Positions 1 through 6,090 of a stretch of DNA of 9,235 bases are shown piece after piece. Each line of letters starts with the position of its first letter. Position 1 is the stretch's first letter. Under the pieces are notes generated by a model. It searched no databases. It was not told the DNA's origin and was given only the letters and a program-made list of their open reading frames with translations. Position numbers and translations under genes: made by a program. The DNA is from an uncultured Rubrivivax sp. (GTDB lineage: Bacteria > Pseudomonadota > Gammaproteobacteria > Burkholderiales > Burkholderiaceae_C): assembly GCA_937967345.1 (NCBI GenBank), contig CALBTN010000020.1, positions 1-9,235 of the forward strand, written 5' to 3'.

Positions 1-593
1 TCGACCAGCGTCGAGCCGCGCACCGTGCGCGCGTACTGCACCCAGCCGGTCAGCGAGATGGCGACGATCAGCACGCCGAAGGCCAGCGACTCGGGCGCGT
101 TGGGGAACACCGCGCGGCCGACGCCGTCGATCAGCAGCGCCACCAGGATCGCCGGGAACGACAGCATCACGTCGCAGATGCGCATGATCAGCGCGTCGAC
201 CTTGCCGCCGGCAAAACCCGACAGCAACCCGAGGCCGACGCCGACGATCATCGACACCAGCACCGAGGCCACGCCGACGAACAGCGAGATGCGCGCGCCG
301 TACATGATGGCCGACAGCAGGTCGCGGCCCTGGTCGTCGGTGCCGAGCAGGAACTTGGGCGAGCCGCCTTCCATCCACGCCGGCGGCAACCGCGCGTCGC
401 TCAAGTCCACCGAGGCCAGGTCGAAGGGGTCGTGCGGCGCCACCCAGGGCGCGAACACCGCGACGAAGATGCACAGCGCGGCAATCACCGCGGCGATCAT
501 CGCGGTGGGCGAGCGCGTGAAGCTGTGCCAGACGTCGCCGTCGAAGAAGCGCGCGAGCGCGCCGGGTGCGGCGGCCACCGTGCCGTTGCTCAT
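1..593 (-). CDS. Peptide-type ABC transporter permease, DppC/OppC family (C-terminus cut off by window edge)
   Basis: Inner-membrane permease, the second subunit of a dipeptide/oligopeptide/nickel-class ABC importer. The visible 197 residues show a cytoplasmic N-terminus, a first membrane helix at about 31-50, the family hallmark LGTDDQGRDLLS at 83-94 ahead of the core permease domain, then hydrophobic segments at about 103-126, 143-155 and 171-184. The fragment stops at VRGSTLV, just before the EAA loop that contacts the ATPase, so that loop lies outside the window. The ATG at 593 is preceded by GGAG eight bases upstream. It starts 16 bases after the stop of the DppB-like gene, so the two are one operon; the ATPase genes would be expected further left. 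The subfamily is clear, but the substrate (dipeptide, oligopeptide, glutathione, other) cannot be told from this sequence. Confidence 0.93.
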   Translation of the reverse strand, partial: MSNGTVAAAPGALARFFDGDVWHSFTRSPTAMIAAVIAALCIFVAVFAPWVAPHDPFDLASVDLSDARLPPAWMEGGSPKFLLGTDDQGRDLLSAIMYGARISLFVGVASVLVSMIVGVGLGLLSGFAGGKVDALIMRICDVMLSFPAILVALLIDGVGRAVFPNAPESLAFGVLIVAISLTGWVQYARTVRGSTLV

Positions 594-609
594 CGAGTGC
601 GCTCCATGT

Positions 610-1593
610 TCAGTGCCCGCCCGCGGGTTTTTCGATGCGCAGCCGGGGGTCGACCGCGAAGTACAGCAAGTCGACGACGAGGTTGACGATGACGAAGATC
701 AGTGCCACCAGGCACAGGTAGGCCGCCATCACCGGCACGTCGGCAAACTGCACCGCCTGGATGAACAGCAGCCCCATGCCGGGCCACTGGAACACGGTCT
801 CGGTGATGATCGCAAAGGCGATCAGCGCGCCCAGTTGCAGCCCGGTGATGGTGATCACCGGCACCAGGGTGTTCTTCAGCGCGTGGCCGAAATACACCGA
901 ACGGTCGGGCAGGCCGCGCGCGCGGGCGAACTTGATGTAGTCGGTGCGCAGCACCTCGAGCATCTCGGCGCGCACCAGCCGCAGGATCAGCGCCAGCTGG
1001 AAGATCGCCAACGTGATCGCCGGCAGGATCAGGTGCTTCCAGCCATCCACTGTGAGCACGCCGGTGCTCCAGCCGCCGAAGGACACGGTATCGCCGCGGC
1101 CGAAGCTGGGCAGCCATTTCAGCGTCACCGAGAAGATCAGGATCAGCAGGATGCCGATCAGGAAGGTCGGCAGCGACACGCCCAGCAGCGAGCCGGTCAT
1201 CGCCAGCTGCGAGCCGAAGCTGCCGCGCTTCAGCGCCGCATACACGCCCAGCGGGATGCCCACCAGCAAGGCGATCACGCCGGCGACGATCGACAGCTCG
1301 AGCGTGGCCGGCAGCCGCTCGGCGATCAGCGCCGATACCTTGCGGCCCTGGCGCAGGCTCAGGCCGAAGTCGCCCTGCAGCGCATTGCCGGCGAAGTGCG
1401 CAAACTGCACCACGAAGGGCTTGTCCAGCCCCAGATCCTTGCGCAGCGCCTCGCGTTGCTCGGCGGTGGCGTCCTGGCCGAGCATGCTGGCCACCGGGTC
1501 GCCGACGTACTGGAACAGCATGAAGGCGATGAAGGCCACCGACAGCATCACCAGGAAGGCCTGGGCGAGGCGGCGCAAGATGAAGGCGAGCAT
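610..1593 (-). CDS. Peptide-type ABC transporter permease, DppB/OppB family
   Basis: Inner-membrane permease that pairs with the DppC-like subunit to form the translocation channel of a peptide-class ABC importer. The 327 residues match the usual family length. The N-terminus MLAFILRRLAQAFLVML is typical, followed by a periplasmic part containing LGLDKPF and the GDFGLSL motif (75-81). Hydrophobic segments lie at about 8-28, 98-121, 135-158, 185-207, 244-266 and 288-312. The EAA-type loop that docks on the ATPase is at about 218-242 (DYIKFARARGLPDRSVYFGHALKN). The start at 1593 is chosen by family alignment. The frame is open to 1746, but the extra 51 residues are Arg-rich, unlike the family, and run into the porin terminator. 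No strong ribosome binding site is visible. No substrate-binding protein gene lies directly upstream, where a porin sits instead. Confidence 0.93.
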   Translation of the reverse strand: MLAFILRRLAQAFLVMLSVAFIAFMLFQYVGDPVASMLGQDATAEQREALRKDLGLDKPFVVQFAHFAGNALQGDFGLSLRQGRKVSALIAERLPATLELSIVAGVIALLVGIPLGVYAALKRGSFGSQLAMTGSLLGVSLPTFLIGILLILIFSVTLKWLPSFGRGDTVSFGGWSTGVLTVDGWKHLILPAITLAIFQLALILRLVRAEMLEVLRTDYIKFARARGLPDRSVYFGHALKNTLVPVITITGLQLGALIAFAIITETVFQWPGMGLLFIQAVQFADVPVMAAYLCLVALIFVIVNLVVDLLYFAVDPRLRIEKPAGGH

Positions 1594-1744
1594 GCGGCGA
1601 GTTGGATCGGTTACCGCGTTGACAGCGCGGCGCTGAAGCATCGGCAAATGGCGGTGCGCACGCCAGCGGGAAAACCAACAGATCCGGCCAAGTCGATGTA
1701 GCGCGCGCGCTGGCCGAGCCGGAGGCACCGGTCGCGCACCCAAC

Positions 1745-1773
1745 AAAAAAGGCCACCCCGAGGGGTGGCCTTT
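1745..1773 (-). terminator. Intrinsic terminator of the porin gene
   Basis: On the minus strand, 36 bases after the porin stop, AAAGGCCACCCC pairs with GGGGTGGCCTTT (12 bp, minimal loop), and the transcript then runs into six T. This is a classic rho-independent terminator. It separates the porin transcript from the dppB-like gene that follows on the same strand, so the permease operon needs its own promoter in the 151 bases between 1594 and 1744; I see no convincing one there. Confidence 0.9.
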
Positions 1774-1809
1774 GCCGATCGTGCAGGCTGCCTGACGGCA
1801 GCCTTTCGA

Positions 1810-2925
1810 TCAGAACGCGTGACGGATGCCGAGCTGGCCGCCGGTCGAGTTGTTGCCGGGCGTCAGGGCGCCAGACTGGGTGTTCACCGAGAACTGCGAA
1901 TTGCCATCGTTGTTGATCGACGACCAAGTCGCGTACAGCGCGGTGCGCTTGGACAGGTTGTAGTCCACGCCGATCGCCCACTGCGTGGCGTCGTCGTTGC
2001 TCAGCGCGTCCTTGCCGTTGGTGCCGCCGTAGCTGCCCTTGACGTTCCACTGGCCGAACGGCGCGGTGATCGCGACAAACCAGTTCTCGCGGCGAGCCTT
2101 GTCGCTGCCCAACACCGCCACCGGCAGATCGGTCAGCTGGAACTGGCCATAGAAGCCCGCGAGCTTCATGAAACCGAAGTTCCACGAGCCGGCGATGTTC
2201 CAGGCGTCCAGTTCGATGTCGGTACCGACCAGCACGTCTTCGGTCTTGCCGTAGGCGCCAGCGATGTCGAACGGGCCGGCGGCGTAACCGATGCGGCCGC
2301 CATAGTACTTGTTGGCGTTGGCCTTTTCACCCGCGGCCACGCTCAACTGACCGTACAGGCCCATGCCCTGGGTGCCGGCCGGCAGGATGTACGACACCAT
2401 GTTGTTGGCGCGCACCAGCGTGCCGTAACCGGCCTCAGTGGGGCCCGTCAGGGTGGTGACGGCAAACTTGCTCAGGGCCAGGTTCGTCGCGGCGCCGACA
2501 CCGACGGTGCCAAACGGATCGTAGTTGGTCCAGTTCCAGTAGGTCGGGGTGTAGTCACGACCCAGGCGCAGTTCGCCCCAGCGGTTCGACAGGCTGACGG
2601 TCGAACGACGGTTGAACACCAGGGCGTTCTCGCCACCCGTGCTCGTTCCACCGTTGCCCCACTGCATCGTGTTACGGCCAGTGTCGGGAGCCAGGCCGGC
2701 CTCGAGCCAGAAGCTGGCCTTCATGCCGCCGCCGAGGTCTTCGACGCCGCGGAAGCCGAGGCGGCTGCTGGCCATGCCGTCGGTGCCCATCGAATAGGTG
2801 CGGTCATTGTTGTTGACCGTCATCACGTTGACGTCGACGATGCCGAACAGCGTCACCGACGACTGCGCCGAAGCCGCGCCGGCGAACGCACCCAGAGCAG
2901 CCAGTGCGATTAGGGATTTTTTCAT
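1810..2925 (-). CDS. Gram-negative general porin (Omp32/OmpC-like, Burkholderiales type)
   Basis: Outer-membrane trimeric 16-strand beta-barrel porin for diffusion of small hydrophilic solutes. The 371 residues begin with a Sec signal peptide: MKK, a hydrophobic Ala/Leu core, and predicted cleavage after ASA at 18-20, so the mature protein begins QSSVTLFG. Next come the typical early strand GFRGVEDLGGGMKASFWLE, the strand with RRSTVSLSNRWGELRLGRD, and loop 3 around WNWTNYDPFGTVG. The chain ends IRHAF, with the terminal Phe recognised by the BAM machinery. Two ATGs compete: the one at 2931 is only two bases from the AGGAG sequence (2934-2938), whereas the one at 2925 has eight bases of spacing and gives a normal MKK signal peptide, so 2925 is chosen. 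It is transcribed alone, with a promoter at about 3016-3044 and a strong terminator at 1745-1773. Ion selectivity cannot be read from the sequence. Confidence 0.95.
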   Translation of the reverse strand: MKKSLIALAALGAFAGAASAQSSVTLFGIVDVNVMTVNNNDRTYSMGTDGMASSRLGFRGVEDLGGGMKASFWLEAGLAPDTGRNTMQWGNGGTSTGGENALVFNRRSTVSLSNRWGELRLGRDYTPTYWNWTNYDPFGTVGVGAATNLALSKFAVTTLTGPTEAGYGTLVRANNMVSYILPAGTQGMGLYGQLSVAAGEKANANKYYGGRIGYAAGPFDIAGAYGKTEDVLVGTDIELDAWNIAGSWNFGFMKLAGFYGQFQLTDLPVAVLGSDKARRENWFVAITAPFGQWNVKGSYGGTNGKDALSNDDATQWAIGVDYNLSKRTALYATWSSINNDGNSQFSVNTQSGALTPGNNSTGGQLGIRHAF

Positions 2926-2951
2926 TGCCATTTCTCCTAGGTTAATACCGA

Positions 2952-2990
2952 AGACCTGATCGATTCGCGGGCTGCGGGGTGATCAGACCT
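2952..2990 (-). repeat. Imperfect inverted repeat in the porin leader
   Basis: AGACCTGATC (2952-2961) and GATCAGACCT (2981-2990) form an interrupted inverted repeat with 8 of 10 positions pairing and a 19-base spacer. It falls in the predicted untranslated leader of the porin mRNA, ending about 14 bases upstream of its AGGAG. It could be an mRNA hairpin or a regulator-binding site; the sequence does not decide which. Confidence 0.35.
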
Positions 2991-3015
2991 AACCCCTCAT
3001 CGGAAGTTGAATGAG

Positions 3016-3044
3016 ATTGCACCAGACCGCCGCGCCGCTGGCAA
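3016..3044 (-). promoter_or_regulatory. Candidate sigma70 promoter of the porin gene
   Basis: Read on the minus strand: -35 TTGCCA (3039-3044, five of six consensus positions), a 17-base spacer, and -10 TGCAAT (3016-3021, four of six) preceded by TGG, which fits an extended -10. Transcription would start near 3009, giving a leader of roughly 84 bases before the chosen ATG. The rest of the 348-base divergent region (2926-3273) shows no open frame that I believe, only this promoter, the leader inverted repeat and a weak candidate -10 for coq7. Confidence 0.5.
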
Positions 3045-3207
3045 AGGTTTGGGCGCCAAAGGCTGCAGTTCTGTTGTCTGGGCACAACGAGACGGGGTTT
3101 CAGCGCCGCTTTCTGGCATCAAGCAAGAACCGCGCCACGGATTGGCAGTGCCGCCGCGGCGCCAGCGCCGCAGCACCGGCCGCAGCCGGGCCGTCGGGCG
3201 AAGCGCC

Positions 3208-3213
3208 GATAAT
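3208..3213 (+). promoter_or_regulatory. Possible -10 element for coq7
   Basis: GATAAT matches the sigma70 -10 consensus at five of six positions, 60 bases before the coq7 start, at a locally AT-richer spot in a very GC-rich stretch. No recognisable -35 lies 16-18 bases upstream (GCCGGG at the 17-base position), so an activator or another promoter may be needed. Weak support only. Confidence 0.3.
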
Positions 3214-3273
3214 CAACCTTTCGCCTGGCGGGCTGGGCCGCAGGCAAGTTGGCCGAGCAGGGAGAGTCGAGCG

Positions 3274-3912
3274 ATGTCGCGTGTGGACCGGGTCTTGAGC
3301 TGTGCCGACAACGCATTGCGCACGCTGTCCGGCGCGTACATGGCGGCACACCCCGCAGCCCCCAGCGCCCAGGGCAGCCCGGACGAAGCCGACACGCTGC
3401 CGCCCGAGCAGCGCAAGCTGTCGGCCGCCTTGATGCGGGTGAACCACGTCGGCGAGATCTGCGCGCAAGCGCTGTACAACGCGCAGGCGCTGGCCACGCG
3501 CGACGCCGGCCTGCATCGCCAGTTCGATGCCGCAGCGCGCGACGAATACGCGCATCTGGCCTGGACGCGCCAGCGCCTGCAGCAGTTGAACGACCGCCCC
3601 AGCCTGCTCAACCCGCTGTGGTACGCCGGCGCCTTCGGCATCGGGCTGCTCGCCGGCCGGCTGGGGCCGGGCATCAGCCTGGGCTTCGTGGCCGAGACCG
3701 AAGACCAGGTCGAGCAGCACCTGCGCAGCCACCTCGATCGGCTGCCCGAGGCCGACCACGCCTCGCGCGCCATCGTGCAGCGCATGATCGAAGACGAGGC
3801 GCGCCACGCCGCCGACGCCCGCGCTGCCGGCGCAGCCGAACTGCCCGAGCCGGTCAGGCGCGCGATGCGGCTGGCGGCCAAGGTCATGACCACCACCGCC
3901 CACCATGTCTGA
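3274..3912 (+). CDS. coq7: Demethoxyubiquinone hydroxylase Coq7 (ubiquinone biosynthesis)
   Basis: Di-iron, membrane-associated monooxygenase that hydroxylates C6 of the demethoxyubiquinone ring, the penultimate step of aerobic ubiquinone synthesis. The 212 residues carry the carboxylate-bridged di-iron ligand pattern: E61 in NHVGEICAQALYNAQAL, E91 and H94 in DEYAHL, E143 in AETEDQVEQHL, and E175/H178 in EDEARHA. A hydrophobic stretch, WYAGAFGIGLLAGRLGPG (116-133), is the membrane-dipping helix typical of the family. The ATG at 3274 is preceded by GGAGAG with a seven-base gap and gives the usual length. The frame stays open back to 3007, but that segment overlaps the porin promoter and has no family similarity. 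The 3' end overlaps the next gene by eight bases, so the two are probably co-transcribed. Coq7 replaces the flavin enzyme UbiF in many betaproteobacteria. Confidence 0.96.
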   Translation: MSRVDRVLSCADNALRTLSGAYMAAHPAAPSAQGSPDEADTLPPEQRKLSAALMRVNHVGEICAQALYNAQALATRDAGLHRQFDAAARDEYAHLAWTRQRLQQLNDRPSLLNPLWYAGAFGIGLLAGRLGPGISLGFVAETEDQVEQHLRSHLDRLPEADHASRAIVQRMIEDEARHAADARAAGAAELPEPVRRAMRLAAKVMTTTAHHV

Positions 3913-4825
3913 GCCCATGCCCGAGCCCACCCCGATCCTGATCGACCGCCGCCGCGGCGGTGCTGCGCTGCTGCTGGCACTGCTCGGCGCGGCCAGCGGC
4001 TGCAGCAGCCCGCCGCCGGTGCCGCCGTTCAAGGCCGACAGCTTGTCGCCCACGCCGCTGCTGGGCAAGTTCGTCTGGCGCGACCTGGTCACCGAGGACC
4101 CCGATGCGGCCATGGCGTTCTACGCCGCCTTGTTCGGCTGGCAGTTCGAGCCAACGCGCGCGCACGGCGCGCCGTACTGGCTGGTGAAGGCAGGCGGGCA
4201 GACGATTGCCGGCATCAGCCGCACCCGGCGCAAGCTGCCCGATCAGCCGGTGTCGCAGTGGCTGAGCTTCATGTCGGTGGCCGATGTCGACCGCGCCGCC
4301 GAGCAAACCCGCAAGGCCGGCGGCAAGGTGGTGGCCGGCCCGTCCGACCTGCCCAACGTCGGCCGCGGCGCTGTGGTGATCGACCCCGACGGCGCACCGC
4401 TGGGCCTGCTGCGCAGCCGCATCGGCGATCCGGTGGACACCGCCGAGCCGGCGCTGCACCAGTTCTTGTGGACCGAGCACCTGTCGCGCGACCCGCAGGC
4501 CAGCGCCGACTTCTACGCCGCGCTGGCCGGCTTCGAGGTGCGCAAGCTCGACTTCGGCCCCCGCGCGTACTGGGTGCTGGTCAAGGGACGCGAGCGTGCC
4601 GGCTTGCTGCGCAATCCGCTGGCGGTCGACCGCCCGGTGTGGCTGAGCTACGTGCGCGTGGCCGACGTGGTGGCGTCGTTTCGCCGCGCCAAGGAGCTCG
4701 GCGGGCGCGTGCTGCTGCCGCCGCGCAGCGACCTGCGTGACGGCTCGATGGCGCTGATCGCCGACCCCACCGGGGCGATGCTGGCGCTGCAAACCTGGCC
4801 GGTGCGAACGGAGACGATGCGATGA
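3905..4825 (+). CDS. Predicted lipoprotein with two tandem VOC (glyoxalase-fold) domains
   Basis: The 306-residue protein has an N-terminal export signal (Arg-rich 15-17, hydrophobic 19-30) ending in ASGC, with Cys33 as the likely lipidated residue. A short Pro-rich linker precedes two vicinal-oxygen-chelate domains, about 52-172 and 183-300. Each opens with the family pattern: FVWRDLVTEDPDAAMAFY then FGW in the first, FLWTEHLSRDPQASADFY then AGF in the second. Each closes on a D-P-x-G turn (160-163 and 287-290). VOC proteins include glyoxalase I, ring-cleaving dioxygenases and antibiotic-binding proteins. Here the N-terminal metal-ligand His seen in some relatives appears replaced (Arg59 in repeat 1), so catalysis is uncertain and no substrate can be named. 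ATG 3905 overlaps the coq7 stop by eight bases; ATG 3917 is an alternative. No good ribosome binding site is seen, suggesting translational coupling. The -3 Ala makes the lipobox slightly atypical. Confidence 0.85.
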   Translation: MSEPMPEPTPILIDRRRGGAALLLALLGAASGCSSPPPVPPFKADSLSPTPLLGKFVWRDLVTEDPDAAMAFYAALFGWQFEPTRAHGAPYWLVKAGGQTIAGISRTRRKLPDQPVSQWLSFMSVADVDRAAEQTRKAGGKVVAGPSDLPNVGRGAVVIDPDGAPLGLLRSRIGDPVDTAEPALHQFLWTEHLSRDPQASADFYAALAGFEVRKLDFGPRAYWVLVKGRERAGLLRNPLAVDRPVWLSYVRVADVVASFRRAKELGGRVLLPPRSDLRDGSMALIADPTGAMLALQTWPVRTETMR

Positions 4826-5001
4826 AGCCAAGCTTTTCGCGCCGCGCCGCGGCGGCGCTGCTGTTGGGCGCCACCTTGCTGCTGAGCAGCTGCGACGGCG
4901 GCGGGTCGGGTGTGGGCTTCAGCGTCGACGTGCCCGCCGGCTACGGCGGCATGGAGCTGGGCCTGGCCACCACGCAGTGGGCCGGCAGGCCGTTCTGGTA
5001 G
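4822..5001 (+). CDS. Small predicted lipoprotein, 59 residues, unknown function
   Basis: A short frame starts within the ATGA overlap with the stop of the VOC lipoprotein gene (4822-4825), a usual sign of translational coupling. It encodes MKPSFSRRAAAALLLGATLL then LSSC, a textbook bacterial lipoprotein signal: positively charged start, hydrophobic core, and lipobox L-S-S-C with Cys24 lipidated. Asp25 at the +2 position is the classic inner-membrane retention residue in E. coli, although that rule does not hold in all bacteria. The mature part is only 36 residues, rich in Gly (DGGGSGVGF, PAGYGG) and ending in aromatic residues (AGRPFW). I do not recognise a family. It closes the coq7 gene set and stops 19 bases before the convergent lipoprotein gene. 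The lipobox and start coupling argue that it is real. Confidence 0.7.
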   Translation: MKPSFSRRAAAALLLGATLLLSSCDGGGSGVGFSVDVPAGYGGMELGLATTQWAGRPFW

Positions 5002-5016
5002 GCCGGGCGCCGGGTT

Positions 5017-5030
5017 CGGGCTAAAGCCCG
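5017..5030. other. Short hairpin at the convergent gene junction
   Basis: CGGGC, TAAA, GCCCG forms a five-base-pair hairpin in the junction between the small lipoprotein gene (ending 5001) and the convergent BamE-like gene, whose stop lies inside the hairpin. There is no T tract on either side, so it is at best a weak or Rho-assisted terminator. No better terminator is visible between these converging genes. Confidence 0.3.
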
Positions 5031-5512
5031 CCGCCGCCACCGCGCAGGCAAGGCGGCGTCAGCGCCATCGCGCCGCCGCCGGTGGTGCGGCCATCGCTGC
5101 CGAAGCTGAGCTGGAACCACTGGCACTCGATGTTGCGGAAGTTCCACGACCAGACCTCGTCGCGCTGGCGGCCGACAAAGCTGACGTCGTCGGGCTGGCC
5201 CAGCGTCGCACGCACCTGCTCGTGCGTCATGCCGGCCGAGATGGTGCGAAAGCTGGCTACGTCGCGCACCTGCTGCCAGCGCAGCAGCCGGCCCGACGCG
5301 TCGACATCGAGCATGAACGTGCGCGCCCCGCTGGCTTGAAACTCGAGCCGCTTGGCGCCATCAGGCAACGTGTGCGTGGCTGCGGGCGCACCCATCTGGG
5401 CCCGGATTTCCTCAGCCGACGCACCGGTCTTCAGCGCATCGGGGTTCACCGAGGAACAGCCGGCCAGCGCGGCCGCAGCCAGCAGCGCGCCCCACAAAGA
5501 CCTGTTCTTCAT
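5021..5512 (-). CDS. Predicted outer-membrane lipoprotein with two BamE/SmpA-like repeats
   Basis: A 163-residue lipoprotein: MKNRSLWGALLAAAALAGC is a signal with lipobox LAGC and Cys19 as the lipidated residue, followed by SS at +2/+3, which favours outer-membrane sorting. The mature part holds two similar units of the BamE/SmpA/OmlA fold: about 28-80 (ASAEEIRAQMGAP, then a strand run ending LRWQQV) and about 88-145 (GMTHEQVRATLGQPD, then VWSWNF and CQWFQLSFGSDGR). The G-(M/A)-(T/S)-x-E-x-(I/V)-R-x-x-(M/L)-G-x-P spacing is the match. Cys130 and Cys155 could pair. The tail is Gly-rich. The ATG at 5512 has AGGAG five bases upstream; a GTG one codon earlier is too close to it. It follows the OsmC-like gene by 13 bases, its ribosome binding site beginning just after that stop. 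True BamE has one such domain, so this is a relative rather than BamE itself; function unknown. Confidence 0.82.
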   Translation of the reverse strand: MKNRSLWGALLAAAALAGCSSVNPDALKTGASAEEIRAQMGAPAATHTLPDGAKRLEFQASGARTFMLDVDASGRLLRWQQVRDVASFRTISAGMTHEQVRATLGQPDDVSFVGRQRDEVWSWNFRNIECQWFQLSFGSDGRTTGGGAMALTPPCLRGGGGGL

Positions 5513-5525
5513 CACGGCTCCTGGG

Positions 5526-5948
5526 TCAGACCTCGACGATGTCGAAGCCGGTGCTGATCTGCGCGGTCTTGGACAGCATTGCGCTGGCCGAGCAGTACTT
5601 CTCGTGCGACAGCTGGATCGCGCGCGCCACCGCGGCCTCGCTCAGGCCCCGGCCGCTGACCGTGAAATGCATGTGGATGCGAGTGAACACTTTCGGGTCG
5701 ACATCGGCCCGCTGCGCCTGCAGCTTGACCGAGCAGCCACTGACCGGCTGGCGGCCGCGGCGCAGGATCAGCACCACGTCGTAGGCCGCACAGCCGCCGG
5801 TGCCGGCGAGCACGGTTTCCATCGGCCGCGGCGCCAGATCACGCCCGCCACCGTCGGGCGCGCCGTCCATCACCAACAGGTGGCCGCTGCCGGTTTCGGC
5901 CACGAAGGCCATGCCGGCATCGCCATGCCAGCGAACGGTGCACTCCAT
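5526..5948 (-). CDS. OsmC/Ohr superfamily protein, YhfA-type
   Basis: A 140-residue cytoplasmic protein of the OsmC/Ohr superfamily, closest by eye to the E. coli YhfA branch: MDG near 27-29, PRPMETVLAGTGGCAAYDVV (40-59), ILRRGRQ (61-67), a central ARADV-like strand region, TRIHMHFTVSGR, AVARAIQLSHEKYCSASAML and a C-terminal strand. Cys53 and Cys119 occupy the two conserved cysteine positions that act as peroxidatic and resolving thiols in catalytic family members, where organic peroxides are reduced by lipoyl or other dithiol partners. The role of the YhfA branch itself is not established. The ATG at 5948 is chosen: it gives family length and has a G-rich ribosome binding site (GAGGGGGG) seven bases upstream. 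An upstream in-frame start at 6002 would add 18 residues with no family match. It leads a two-gene unit with the BamE-like lipoprotein; its promoter is not clear. Confidence 0.92.
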   Translation of the reverse strand: MECTVRWHGDAGMAFVAETGSGHLLVMDGAPDGGGRDLAPRPMETVLAGTGGCAAYDVVLILRRGRQPVSGCSVKLQAQRADVDPKVFTRIHMHFTVSGRGLSEAAVARAIQLSHEKYCSASAMLSKTAQISTGFDIVEV

Positions 5949-6054
5949 CTCGCAACCCCCCTCAACCGCGCGCCATGGGGCGGCGATTGTGCAATGACAC
6001 ACACTTGGCCTGGGGCAGATACTCTAACAATGTGGCCACGGCGCCAAATCGATG

Positions 6055-6083
6055 TTGCGGCGCAGCAAGGCCGCTGCTAGACT
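6055..6083 (+). promoter_or_regulatory. Sigma70 promoter of the small RNA (extended -10)
   Basis: TTGCGG (6055-6060) is the -35, followed by a spacer of exactly 17 bases and TAGACT (6078-6083) as the -10, with TGC directly before it giving an extended -10. The start would fall near 6090-6091. Placement exactly one start-site distance before a compact, terminator-closed structured region supports it. Confidence 0.65.
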
Positions 6084-6090
6084 GCGTTGC

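Noticed and set aside
25..1701. 558-codon open frame on the plus strand
   Set aside because: Antisense to the two permease genes; low-complexity Gln/His/Asp/Arg-rich translation typical of a shadow frame in GC-rich DNA, with no recognisable domain.
1765..2913. 382-codon open frame on the plus strand
   Set aside because: Lies opposite the porin gene, whose signal peptide, strand motifs and terminal Phe are unmistakable; the frame also begins inside the porin terminator.
3007..3273. N-terminal extension of coq7 by 89 codons
   Set aside because: It overlaps the predicted porin promoter, has no family similarity, and a good ribosome binding site at 3261-3266 serves the ATG at 3274.
3100..4113. 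337-codon open frame on the minus strand
   Set aside because: Shadow of coq7 and the start of the VOC lipoprotein gene; no domain and Gly/Arg/Ala-rich composition.
3884..4831. 315-codon open frame on the minus strand
   Set aside because: Antisense to the VOC lipoprotein gene; the translation is a low-complexity His/Gln/Arg-rich shadow.
5949..6054. A clear promoter for the OsmC-like gene
   Set aside because: TTGGCG with TAGAGT on the minus strand are only 15 bases apart and poorly matched; not good enough to report as a feature.
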